64,000 nt of DNA from Acanthochlamys bracteata (taxonomy: Eukaryota > Streptophyta > Magnoliopsida > Pandanales > Velloziaceae). The notes under the pieces were generated by a model that did not search any database, was not told where the DNA came from, and saw only the letters and a program-made list of their open reading frames with translations. Positions 24,302 through 36,757 of this stretch are shown piece by piece (position 1 is the stretch's first letter; each line of letters begins with the position of its first letter). The stretch covers positions 3,348,001-3,412,000 of the forward strand of contig CM034130.1 of the NCBI GenBank assembly GCA_019914995.1. Direction: 5' to 3'. Position numbers and translations under genes: made by a program.

Positions 24302-27300
24302 CAAGATAGACAAATAAGAAGAAGAATAATAATAATAACAGCCATTACAATTACTAATAAAGAGAATAGATTCCACTAATTCAAAACACTGGAGAAGCTA
24401 ATCACCTTCTCCACCTTTATTTTTGCAACAGCTGATTAATAAGAGAACGGATCCAGACATTATTACAAAATCGCTGAAAAGTACATAAACTTGACAAAAG
24501 GTTTAACAGATTCATAAACGTTTGACACAAAAAAAAAAAAAAAAAAAAAAAATCTCACACTAAATGATTCTTGACTGCTTCAAGATTATAGCAGGCAATG
24601 CATAACAATTTCACTTCTGCAAAACCTGACTGTTTGATACGTTTCGGAGACATTTTGCGGTACTTATTATAATAATAAGTTTTTTTAAAATAATTAATTT
24701 TATAAAAAATTAATATAATATTTTATATAAAAATGATATATATATTATTAACATATAATGTATTTGTATATTTCAAGTTTTTACAAAAATTAAAACATAT
24801 TTAAAAACTTTTATTGAAAATGTGAGAATAGGCATTGCATAAATATTACGAAAGTGAATTGTATAAAATAAATATTTTTAAAATGAGTTTAAAATAAATT
24901 TAAATTATTATATTTAATTTTATTTTAAAATCTATGGAAATGAAAAATAAAGTTTTAAAAATTAAGGTGATAAGTTTTAAATAATAAAATAGAATGGAAC
25001 TTCTGAATTCATTGAATAACTAAAATATTTGAACTTTCTAAAATTCCAATATGACGAGAGATATCAGAGTTTCAGAATGTTAAAGAGATATAAAAATTTC
25101 AGGATTTAAAATACACACTAAGTGTGCGTACTTTTTATTTTTTTATTTCACATTTTTAAATACATATTTTATAAATATTTAAAAATTTTATTTAAAAATT
25201 TAAAAAATATAAAAAAAATTTATAGTAAAATTTTTTTATTAATTATTTTTATTATTTAAATAAAAAAATATAAATTTATTTTTTAAAAAATTAAAAATAT
25301 TTTTTATTTCAAAAAAATTTCATTTTATACTCTCATATGCCCCCCCCTAAACCAATTCAACCAAAAAAATATAAATGCTTGCGTACAAATAAAGACGTAG
25401 AGTACGCACTAGTTATATAATAATCATCAATTGAATTACGAAGCCCTGAAGTTAAGAGCAGCAAATGGAATGCAACATGCAGATTGAACTCCACCAAGAC
25501 GCTTATGAATGAAATTCAAAATCCTATAATCATCCTAACCAACCAAAAATTATTGTTTAGATTAAAGGTCAAATATTCTACCACATACACTAGCAAAGGA
25601 CATATTTACTTTACCCTAAAAAATAACCTTTTCACTTTAAAAAATCACTTTCAGATAACTATCTATATTTACTTTCACAAGTTAGACTCATATTTCAGTA
25701 ACTCATTTCTTAAAAAAAAAATTTCAGAATCACTTCGCTCCAAGTAAAGGAGCTCTATAAATATTCGATGCATTCACTTGTGATGCACTCGATTTCTAAA
25801 ATGAAAGATTTGTCTCTAAAACACCTAACCTACACCACTAATTTAAATGGATTCTTCTGGCACTATCATTATCTAAATAAACTCATTATTTCGGTGAAAT
25901 AATGAACCTTACTGCTCCACTTTGATATACAATATCACTCCAGTGAATAAGAGAACATAAATTCAGCATCAAAAACAGGTAATAAGGCTTTCATACAAAT
26001 TTGTGTATTACATGCCAACAGGATTAAATCAATGTCTCATCTCACTTTAATTTTCATTTGACTTGAGATGTTAAGCTAAGGAGATAGGTTTCTAACACCA
26101 TAACTTGTAGCACTTCCAAGGATATGCTTTCACAACCTCTGCTTTCATATTCCGTCTACTTAGAAGGAACTACAAAGTAAAAATCTGGAGCCTTGAGATC
26201 TCCGGTTCTTGATAGATCAAGCAATTGACAAACACTTAGGCTAGAGGTGATGGAATCACATCTGGTACAATATTTTGCTTACAACATCCTGAAGGAAATT
26301 TGGATGTCAGTAATGGCTCTTCCTATAATAAAAATACAAAATCTCTCTAGACGTCTCTAGAGTTTATGGAACTACTAGTAAGTTTAGAAAACAATCTCAA
26401 GTAGGACTATAAGCAATGAGAATAAGCACCATACTTTCCTTCCAAGCCGTACTGAAAGTTGCCGGAGAGAAAATAAAGTTCTAAGAAACAAGCACCAACA
26501 AAACCAAACTAGGTAAAAGACAAGCCTTCCTGAAAAAGTTCCACAGCAAGTAGTCTTCCAGATTCTAAAAACAATGTCAACAACATAGTCATAGCACGAC
26601 ATGAAGCAGGAGACCATATAGCCAATGTATGGAAACTGAGCAATATTAAGCAAAAGAATGGACATACAGCCATGTCCATGTATTATGAATATAGAAACAT
26701 ATAAGATACTAGAGTTAAAAGCTGAAAAGAAAAAGACCTAGGAACTATCCAAACCCATTTCTCAACAACCAAAAAAGTCAAACCAGTAAAAACAAGCTAA
26801 AAATATTAGTTTAGGCAACAAAATAGTTGTTCACAACACTTTCTTTGGTATATGCCATTTTTCTTTATTTTCTTTTGTACACTCCGTAGGACTAAACAAA
26901 GAAAGACTTTAATTTCCACAAACTTACAGGTAAATGTTAAAGTCAGACTACAAGAAGTCAGATGAGCAATAGTAGTAAGTTCTTACTACCATAGTCCATA
27001 ATTCATATTTCTTGAACAGTTTACAGCAGTTAATTGTCAGACAAGAAATCGAACTAATCACCACAAAACCTCCAATTATCAGCTTGGACAGATGACAATT
27101 GCCAATTGACAGAAACAGAAGACACCCATAACTCATTGAGGATATACAATGAAGCTAAATAAATGCCATTTACTTAAAAATAGTGAGGCCTAAACAGCTG
27201 TTGTAAGGTCTTGAACATGCATAAAGCATGGCATGCATAGTAGCATGTACAATAATGAAGCTTCTTTCGAAAGTTATATATAACTATTGATTCTCTTCCA

Positions 27301-27543
27301 CCACAAAAAGGTTTCATATGCATTATGCTATACAAAATTTATATCAACCGTGGGTATACAGCAGATCTGACTTAATAAATTGCAGGGAAAAATACTGACA
27401 GTTTGAACTTGTTGATTGTGACAAGAAACCACAATTTTTTGTATTATAATAAATCACAATGTTTCTAGAACCATAGAGGTACAGGGCACATACATAAAAT
27501 CTTCCTTCTGTCCAGATGAAAGGATATTGCTGTTTTTATCAGC
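24302..27543. other. Long gene-free stretch downstream of PEX16
   Basis: An A run at about 24530-24551 and AT-rich DNA to about 25340. From 25440 to 27540 the base composition is closer to that of the transcribed regions, but I find no convincing exon; 26384-26665 minus is open but hydrophobic and unfamiliar. Part may be an extended 3' UTR of PEX16. Confidence 0.35.
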
Positions 27544-29547
27544 TCATGAACCTGAAATGTAGGTATAGCGTGTTTGTGCTCCAATAAGAAGCTCTACAAG
27601 TTTACCTGCACCAGATTTAAAGGTTGCATGAACTAAAATATCAGAAAGGTTCTAGAAAACTTCAAAAACACTATGAGCTGCAGAAATAGTTACTTGTGAA
27701 GAACCCAACAAATGGTACATGAGATAGATAGCTATCAACCTTCCCAAGACGGTGCCTGACCATAACCATTGAAGTATAGATTATGACAATGGTAATGAAT
27801 AGCATATAAATTGTCGAATTAATAACAAACAATCACATAAGGAAGAGTTGTAGTACTTCGTATGCTTGGTAAAGAATGGATCTCTCATAAGGTAAAGTGC
27901 CAAAATCAGCTTTCGTCTTTTCAACTGAAACAATAAAAGACTAAAAAGTATCAGAGCTTCCTCAGAAGCTGAAAGGCATAATATATACCATTGCATCTGC
28001 TCAGAAGTTAGAATCACAAATGATGACTACAAAGATCAAACTTTGCTCAGAAGTTAGAATCACAAATGAGGACTACAAAGATCAAACTGAACAAAAAAGA
28101 GTCAGGCTAGACTAATTTAAGATTAATCCAGACATACTGGGAAAAGCTTACCTCATCTTTTTCTAATCTGGAGAGCTCAAAGAACTTCTCCTTCTCACTA
28201 CGAGGACTTGTCGCCCATGAGAGAATGGACATCCCAGTGATGTCCACAGCTAGCGAGACCAACCAAGGTAACCATGACCGAATGCCATGGTTTCTAATTA
28301 AGGTAACATAAATAAGAGGTCTTATAATAAAAAGCACTTCCCCTGTGAGAAATAACCGTCCGGAAAGTCCCTTCTCATACCAAATAGTTGTCAAACTAGT
28401 TGGCTTTTCCAAAGATGTAGCTGCACAAAAGGTAAAATTGCATGGACTAAGCTTCTAGTAAATGCAAAACTTACAACTAGAGAAAGAAATATGCAAGATT
28501 TTCATTGAACATTGCACACTACCAGGAGCTTCATTTTCTGAATGAAGAAGCCATGTCCTCCACGTTGGATTGGATATCATTCTAGCATCCTCCCCAAATC
28601 TACTCAATGCAGACATGGCTCTCCCCTCGAGATTTTTTGGTACATAACCATGAAAATCTGGGTTATAACCATGTGCACGGTGTCCTACAAGGTTTTGATG
28701 ATTCTCCAGTCCACCATTAGGAACCCCAGGGACTTGTATTCTTTTATCTTCATTCACAGTCTCCCCTCCTTGCAGGAGCATTTTATATCCACTATCTCGG
28801 AGCAATGCCACACGTACCAATGCTCTGAAAGCACATCAAATTCAAAAACAAAGTAGCATCAGTTTGTAAACAAGAGACTTTAATATTACATAGTCGAGCA
28901 AGTTTCAGTATGAATTCACAAACTTTGTTGCCTCAGTTGCAGCAATAAAGTTCCACTTTCCATCCTCGCCGAAGAAATGCTGTGCGGCGACCTCGACAAC
29001 AGTTTCAACATCCTTGATCATTGACAAACAAAGCGGCCATGGAAAAGACGATTCACGGGAGACCGGTGGCCTGAATCTGTTCGGAGCAGTGTCAATAATG
29101 TGCTGGTTCAATGCGCTTACTATACCCAGAAAAGCGTAAACTGCGAATAAACCCGAACTAATCAGCAATCATTACCGACCACTAGAAAATTTCATCTTTG
29201 AACTAACTTTGCCAAAAAAAGTTTTTTAAATTGCAACAAATTTGGGGATAAAACGAATTGCTGGATTGAAAATTAGAAAAGGCATAATAATAGCAAAAGA
29301 GGCAAGTGTTACCAAAGATTAACAAAACCTGCTTCTGGGCCGATCTCGGAATTGGAAAATCGCTCGGGAAGAAGCCAAGTGATGCCCTGGGAAATCAATT
29401 TCTCTTAATTTCAAGAAAAAAATTTACCCATAAAAAAAAAAATCGATCAAGAGAGAAAGAGGGGGTTGTGAAGCTAACGTTGGCGAGGGATTCGAGAGAG
29501 TGAACGAAGTCTTTGTTCTTTCTAACCCAAAGCTTGTATCCTTCCAT
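27544..29547 (-). CDS. PEX16: Peroxisome biogenesis protein 16 (PEX16/SSE1)
   Basis: Eight exons on the minus strand: 29547-29479, 29386-29329, 29140-28924, 28824-28523, 28420-28152, 27924-27857, 27755-27694, 27605-27544. All junctions are GT-AG and the lengths sum to 1107 bp, giving 368 residues; Arabidopsis PEX16 is almost the same length. Matching landmarks along the protein are MEGYKLWVRKN, GITWLLPERFSNSEIGPEA, KDVETVVEVAAQHFFG, SGYKMLLQGGET, NLEGRAMSALSRFG, LYLMRDPFFTKHT and the C-terminal TRYTYISGS. Hydrophobic stretches around LFLTGEVLFIIRPLIYVTLI and SWLPWLVSLAVDITGMSIL fit the membrane segments. Established family role: PEX16 inserts at the ER/peroxisome membrane and recruits PEX3 with peroxisomal membrane proteins; in Arabidopsis it is needed for seed oil and protein body formation. 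No damage seen. Confidence 0.97.
27999..28090. repeat. Tandem 45-bp duplication in PEX16 intron
   Basis: Two adjacent copies starting 'gctcagaagttagaatcaca' and ending 'ctacaaagatcaaact', differing at one base (gatgac versus gaggac). It lies in the intron between exons 5 and 6. Confidence 0.85.
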
Positions 29548-29647
29548 GGCAGGATTCAATCTATCTTCTCCTTTTGTTCTCTTCACTGAAACAGAGAAGG
29601 CGAAGTCAATCTTCAACAACTTCAACTCTGTCTCTTTCTATCGTATA

Positions 29648-30043
29648 GCTGCTGCTTGTTTACCAGCTGTGGATCAATTTGATTAATACTTATTTTCTTT
29701 TCTATTTTTTAATGGGAACATATCTATATGTTACTCTCAACGTTACTAAACATGAAATAAAAAATTTATTTTCTTGTTCTATAATTTGTTTTTAATTTAA
29801 TAAAGTGTAATGTTTTTTATGAGAAACCTTTTCTTTATGATGTTATATGTAAGTTCAACAATTAAAAAATATAAAAGGTGTTTCAAATAAATTTCAATTT
29901 AGATTAACATGAAATATTTACAAATAAATTTTCTTACATTAACAATATTTTCTTATTAAATTTAAACATTTACTTTATTTTCAATAAATTATTACTTCAA
30001 ATAGAAATTCACTAAATATCTTCCATTTAGAGAGCGTTGGAAT
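29648..30043. other. PEX16 upstream region
   Basis: No gene. It should include the PEX16 promoter and 5' UTR (start codon at 29547); no distinct TATA box could be assigned. Confidence 0.35.
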
Positions 30044-30051
30044 TGTTAGCT

Positions 30052-30830
30052 CATAGCTTTAAAAACCGGACCGGACATCGAATCGGAAAACTGTTCGGAT
30101 CACGGTTCTCGGATGGAACCGTCGGGTCAATAATATTAAAGCATTTTTAGTAATAATAATAATTATAGTAAGAAATTTATGGCTAATAATACTACCAATA
30201 ATAATAGCTATAGCAATCATAATAAAAGATTAGAGTATTTTTATTATGTCATTACTATCAACAACAACAGTAATAAAAATCACAGTAAAAATTAAAATAT
30301 TGCTACCATAATTGCCATCACCAATAATAATAATAACAACTAAAATTTTTAAATAGAAATTTTTAAATAAATTAGGAGATTAGAAAAAAATAAAACCATA
30401 AAATAGATAAATCATAAAAGAGATATAGCTAATATTTTTAGGTATACATATTTAAGTCTAAATATTTTACAATATAAAAATTTTAAAATTACTAATAATT
30501 GATATTTACAAATAAAAAATAATTAATTATATTTTTTGCATTATCACATCCAAATGCTAAATCTAAACTACATATCATTTTTCAACATAGGGCTAATTAA
30601 TAATTATTTTTGCATTAAATATATCATCAATTTAAAATTTTTAAATTAATTTTTATAAAATTTTTTCAACCCGGTTTGACCCGGACGGACGGGTCGACCG
30701 GATTGAAGCGAATCAAAACGGGTCAAACTGGGTCGAAACGGGTCGATTGCATAAACGGTCTTTTTGCAAATCCGGATCGGTTTACCGTCCGGATCGATCC
30801 GGACGGGTCGGTTCGGGTCTGACAACTATG
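30052..30830. mobile_element. Non-autonomous hAT element, 779 bp
   Basis: Sister of the element at 13191-14002: the same order of motifs from 'accggaccggacatcga' through '(aat)n' filler to 'gggtctgacaactatg'. Flanks are tgttagct (30044-30051) and atttagct (30831-30838), 6 of 8 matching. The left tip (catagctttaaaaacc) has diverged from the right one. No coding capacity. Confidence 0.8.
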
Positions 30831-31243
30831 ATTTAGCTGTGCATTATAGGTGTTTTTTATTTATTTTTAACTTTTTATTTTCAATAAATTTTATATAGTA
30901 TTCTAGATTTTTTAAATTAAAAAGTAAATAAATTGTTCATCATAAAATTATATATATATAATTTTTATTTTTAAGCTAAAAAATAAATTTGTTTTCTAAA
31001 AATTTCTTTATAAACTAGTTTTAAAATATTATTTTAAGTAGTTTTAGCCTACCACATTGCAATACATAAAGACCCTCTTGTATAAATGCAAACATGGTAT
31101 TTTACGAATAATAAGTCCTCTAATATGTATTTGTAATAATAAACCCATTATATGTATTTTTAATATTTATAAAACCTTGATATGAAAATGGTAATTCTTG
31201 ACTCTATATTTTATCTATAATCCGTACGCACTTGTATTTTGAA

Positions 31244-31554
31244 TAAGAGTGGCTACATATAATCCGATCCGCAAATCCAATATAAAGGAATCAATTTAAA
31301 TCAGATTCAGGTTCAAATTTAGATAGGTTTGGATTAACTCAATAAAATAAATAAATTAAAACCGAATTCGAATTTATTAAATATTGATTGATTTAATCTG
31401 TAAAATTTCTAATTTAATTTAATTATTAAATAAATTAAATTAAAATAGATAATTTTGACTCATATAATATATAAATTCGATTAAAATTGAATAATTTTAA
31501 CATAATTATTTAAAAGATCGATCCGAATCCAGTTAATCTAAATTTCCATCCCTA
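31244..31554. mobile_element. hAT-type MITE, 311 bp
   Basis: Left end taagagtggctacatataat; right end, inverted, tagggatggaaatttag. Flanks are attttgaa (31236-31243) and atcttgaa (31555-31562), 7 of 8 matching. Related in ends and 'aatccgatcc' subterminal motifs to the elements at 23453-24293 and 40807-41314. Non-coding. Confidence 0.75.
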
Positions 31555-31952
31555 ATCTTGAAAATATGCACATGTGTGAAGTCAAAAGCAAAATTGTCAT
31601 ATTCATATCAAGAGGTCCTGAATTTGCATATACATATTATGAAGGCCTAGTGTATAAATACAATTATTTGGGGCCCATATTTGCGAAACATCCAGAAATA
31701 TACCTTAAATAAATACATATTTTACATCTTAAGAAAGGAAGACAAAAGCGTTATAATAAATCACTCAGCACCTTCTTAAATTAATTCCTACTATAACCTA
31801 GATGCAAGGCTGAAGAAGACATTTCGGCAAAAGACAAACACTAGGCAAGTGATTCTAGGAAACTTAGAATAAATTGAAACCACTCTAAAACGAACGTGCA
31901 AACCTAAAAGGAACAGATCACAGCTGCTACACATAAATAAAAGCTGGAGATA

Positions 31953-34900
31953 CTAATAACCATTTTCTAACGAACCATTGCTGTGTGCTGCTAAACAGTT
32001 CTTGGCATAAACCCTTCTGTACATGGAGTTGATGTGTGTAAGGTAGAATGTCCCTGGGGAGAGTAGGGATGTGTCTTTGCTTGTTACAAAATCCTTTGCT
32101 CCGTATCTATGCTCCATCAGCTTCATGTTCTTCGCAAACTTCTCTGGAGGGAACTGAACAACAAATACTGATGCTTAGCATCCGTGTAAAAAGTAATGGA
32201 AATAGATTATGGATTTTATAAAAGGACTCGCGGAGAGACACAGTCTTATCCTAATAATAATAAATTATGGAATTTTTGAAGAACTGTCTTACTATAGGTT
32301 CAAATTGTGAATTATCTCATTCATCATCCATATAAAAATAGCTCAAAATATTGAGGCATTCCGTACATAGTAGAATGGGACAGATGAAGCATAAAAGCTA
32401 ACGCTTAAATAAATTAATAAGGAAAAGGAAAGGAACATACCACATGTCTGGACTCCAATTTATTTGAGATATCTAGAATGGCAGTGATATTTGACAGGCT
32501 GAAAGAATGTTGTCCTTCCTGAAATTTCAGAGAAAACATGGAGGACGAAAGTCCACTACCATACGAAAACATCACGGCACGTCTGCCCTCCTGTAAATGA
32601 AGAAAATTCACTTAAATATACAAGAAGTGTTTCACCGCTATAGAATAAAGGAAATTAAAGAACTAGCATTCACCAGAGTGCTATGCTTGTTGTGGATTAC
32701 AGATGCGAGCGCAGCGTAAAGAGATGCAGTATAAATGTTGCCAACTTGCTTTGGTATTAAAGTAGATGGTTGAACCTTTGTTTCATAAAGGTTTTTCGCC
32801 ACTTGCTGAGAAGTCTACACTTGATGAAGACAAAGTTTAGAGATTAAAGGAACTTCATGGTATGCTCTTCAAACAGATTAACTGGAGGTCACCTTTTCAA
32901 GATCACGATTTTGGTAGCTCTCGTAACCAGTCAAGGATGAAAACGGCTCCAGTTTCTCTCTTGCCTCCTTATCAACGAAGCTAAGAAAAAGAACAAGAAA
33001 ATATAAGGGGCAATTTTCAGACTTGGATAACATGTTAATGTTTGATAAGCAACAATTCCAGTGTGCAACATTATTGAGAAATGCACTGGACCAAAATAGT
33101 TTCGAGCTGACAGAAAACAGCACAGCAGGAACCTCTGGATCACATTTCTTCCATGTGAATGTTAGTCTTTACACTTACTCTTTTCACAAAAACAAGAATA
33201 TGTAAGAGAGAACTTCCAGTCGAGTATATTCAAACCAATGGTCTATGAGTTCATAAATAAAAGCTGAAGGACAGTCAGGTCAACTTCTAATGCTCTTAGG
33301 ACTCGATTACCAATGAGATCATCATACAAGACGGAGATCCCTGACATAAATTGAGTTAAGGAAGAAGATTATGCCATCAAACATGCAACTAACAAAGGTT
33401 TAAAAAAATATTGCATACATAGCTCTTCTTTAAGTTCTCATTACAAGTCTTGCATAGATATCAAAATATTAAATCATCTTATCAAAATATACTGACCTGG
33501 AATCACTAACAAAGTCGTTGAAGTACAACCGGGCAAAACTTTTCTGTACGAGCTGTACATTTTAAAACAATGTTAAAAACTAACCCAAATTTACTTGTAC
33601 ATAATATAGAGTGGTGAGAACTGATGATCAATGTTGTACCTTATTATATGGAGAATGAAAGACAAAGTAGTCTGCTTCTGAAATTGAAAATTTCTTTCCC
33701 TCAAAAATTTCAAACCTGATGACAGCAACATAAGTTGAGCAGTTACTCTGGAGTTCAAGCCCAAAGAATCAGCCTTAACAGCACGATCTCTAACAACTTA
33801 CTTGCTGCAAAATCTCCTATAACACGAATCAAGAGCCATGAGGTAGCAGGCCTGTGACAACCTTCCATCAACAACCTGCAAAAAGAGTTTATGCATTTAA
33901 TTGCATAAGTTCCACACATAAACACAGAGCAAAGAAATGCATGTTTCTAAAGAGAAGAATCAATGTAAAAAGGTAAAACAGAGCAAAATACAATGGAGTT
34001 CAGAGCAGCAAATAAGTGCTACGAAAACCAAAGATACGAGCTGCTTGTGAGTAATATGGTTATAAGGATAAACAGGTTAGACCAGCAGAGGAGGGCAAAA
34101 CATACCGGATATTCACTTGCTAAATCAGGTTTGTAAAAATCATAAACATGAGCCATATGGGTTCCCCTGTATTTGCTCTCAAACATAATTGGAGCATTTG
34201 GCCCAATAAGCATTGCGATAGCAGCTGCACCACCCGTTGGCCTAGCAGGTCCTTCAGCATAAACCTGACATAATCACATCAGACATTTAGGAACAAAACC
34301 ATACAAAAGGTTCTGTTATATGGAACTTGTAATGGCTTAGCATATTACAGAAGTTCTAAAAAGTAACATACCGCACTATCTGTACAAACAACAAGTCCAT
34401 AGCGTCCATCCCATGAGCTACTCTCAACCCAGTTTACACAGTTGAACAGGGCAGCTGTTCCTCCATAACAGGCATTTGTTGAGTCCACACCTTCAATATC
34501 AGTGTTGCCACATGCCTGCATATTCCAATAGATGACAGTGACCTATTCATTAAGTGACCAATTAAAGTGAATATCACCCTAAAATTTATTTCACAAAGTT
34601 AGTGAAGCAGCTCTACATAGGTTTGTAGCTTGTATGTCAAGTGTCTTGATAAAACGGAAAAACTTAAAAGTAAAAGACAATTGCAAACTGTGAGAACAAT
34701 AAGTTCAGCAAAAGGACGGACCTCAAATATCTGCATAATCCAAGTCTTGATGGACTTGCTCTTGTCTATCACTGTTTCGCTACCAACTTCCAAACGCCCA
34801 ATTTGCCTAGGATCAACATCATACTTCTCGAGAAGGGATGTAACAACTGTCAAGCTGCCAGGAATTCCTCATTACTAATTGCTAAAGATTCAGGCTATTA

Positions 34901-36757
34901 AGGAAGTAACTGCTGAGGGCTTACCAAGCTTAAAACATCAATCAGGAAATTTTCCATATTGTCATCCATATTCATGTCAATGAATATTCGTTAGGAAATT
35001 TTTTTCCATATTTGTCATCCATATTCATGTCATATTGACATCTCAAGAATATTGGTTAGGAAAAATTTTGGTCTGACATAAGGGTTTAAAGCCCCCCATA
35101 AGAGAACCTATCTTGTAAGCAAGGCAAGAGCTAATTCATCCTAGGAATCAATATACCAATAAAAGGTTCCAGGTTTATAAAAAAACATAAACTAAATATT
35201 GCATCAGACTATGTGTAGAGAAGGCAGCGGCATGAGATGCCCATGCCTGCTATATCCATGATATCATCAGTTGGTAACCTGCCTTGTACTGATCTCCGAA
35301 AATTCGAAACCAGAAACTGGTCTTCCATGTTATTACGAATTAAATTCCTCAATAAACTTAATACAAACAAATGATAAGGAATACCGAACTTGAGGTTTAA
35401 CATTTTTCAGAAGAAGTTTAGCCTTAAAAGAATCATGTCCTGGAGTAGAAACAGGTATTCTAGATGAAACCCACTGAAATGCTGCCATTTAGCTGTCTCA
35501 TAAACTCAGTCATCTGTAGCATTAAGCTTGGGTTGTATTAAAACGACTCATGTACACTATAAGCCACACAACTGGTATAAATGCTTTTCCTTTACAAAAG
35601 GATTTGAGATGATTAAACATGTCCCCCTACACCATCATCAAAATTTTAGGACCATACATGGATTCAGTGGGATAGTACCTCATGGAAATAACATCCTCCA
35701 CTTCTGTGCAGAAAGCCATGCAATCCTGCCCAAGCCCAATAGTGTACTTCCCCTTGCTAGCACCATCGAATGCCTCCAGAGATTCCTACCAAAGACATCC
35801 ATGTTGGTTACAAGTCACAAGATTTAACCAATAGAAAGATAATGTAAAAGGATAGTTACCATAGGCTCCAGAAATTCAAAACAGTCCAGCATACAAGATT
35901 GTCCATCTTCCACACAAAACTAAGACAACGACAATCAAAGAAAAGATACCACACATACCATTCCCAACACAAATACAGACTACAACTTTCAAGAATACAG
36001 AAAAAAAAAAAAACATAAAGGAAGTAGGAATCAAGGCTTTAGCTTTTCAGTTAAATTTACAACAACAAAAAATTTATAGAACAAACATTTAAATCAACAT
36101 ATAATGATAAACATCAAACTTTCTTGCCAATTCTCCCGATGAGTACCTCTACTTGCATTAGTTCGAGTTTATCAATTTCCATTCCCAAAATGACATCCTT
36201 GGTACACCAGATCGCACATATATACATATATAGAAAAGGATTAGATCTTTCATGCAAGCTTCTTCCAAAAAGCTTCAGAATTCGGAGAAGCCAGAAAAAA
36301 AAATCAGATCGCACAAATAATAAATCAACAAAAATCCATAATTCTTGAACCGATAGGAAAAGCACGAAGCTCAAGAAGAGTAGAGGAAACAAAATATCAA
36401 ACGAAATGCTAGCTCAGAATGATAAAAGAACAGAAGTGAAAGAAATTAAAAAACGAATACAACCCGCTGAAGCTGATTACGAAATCAGAACCGGAAGCTC
36501 TGAAGAAACTCGAAAACCGAGAGCAATGAGAGGTCAAAAGGCAAATGCTGCGCCTATACAAGACTCTGACCGTAATCCCAAAACCCAATCTCCCGAAAAA
36601 AATTTTAAATAAAAAAAAAACAAGCAGATGATCCAGAGAAGAGAAGCGTACGGAAGAAAACAGAAACCAAACAGAAAAGATCGTCCACCTGCTGAACACA
36701 TGTTGGAGGGAAGTAGATATCCGTAGCTAGAATACCAACATCTTTCGTCGATTCCAT
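31953..36757 (-). CDS. HMGS: Hydroxymethylglutaryl-CoA synthase (cytosolic)
   Basis: Condenses acetyl-CoA with acetoacetyl-CoA to HMG-CoA, the step before HMG-CoA reductase in the cytosolic mevalonate pathway. Twelve exons on the minus strand: 36757-36689, 35785-35679, 34854-34722, 34515-34372, 34264-34106, 33875-33802, 33715-33640, 33552-33497, 32980-32893, 32814-32674, 32590-32441, 32153-31953; all GT-AG, summing to 1398 bp (465 residues; plant HMGS is about 460). Catalytic triad by alignment to the studied Brassica enzyme: Glu81 in GRLEVGSET, Cys119 in [13 protein letters not shown] (forms the acetyl-enzyme), His249 in [11 protein letters not shown]. Other family blocks are [59 protein letters not shown] and MFSYGSGL. 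No transit peptide. Introns 1 and 2 are about 0.9 and 0.8 kb, the rest short. It runs divergently from GET3a. No damage seen. Confidence 0.97.
34948..35030. repeat. Short tandem duplication in HMGS intron 2
   Basis: 'aggaaatttt(ttt)ccatatt(t)gtcatccatattcatgtca' occurs twice in succession, the second copy carrying small insertions. Intronic; no coding effect. Confidence 0.75.

Noticed and set aside
26384-26665. Hydrophobic 93-codon minus-strand frame downstream of PEX16
   Set aside because: Cys/Phe/Leu-rich composition from T-rich DNA; no homology recognised.
28542-28856. Plus-strand frame over PEX16 exon 4
   Set aside because: Shadow of the PEX16 coding exon on the other strand.
36124-36699. 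Several open frames in HMGS intron 1
   Set aside because: They lie in the intron between exons ending 36689 and starting 35785, lack family features, and occur on both strands.
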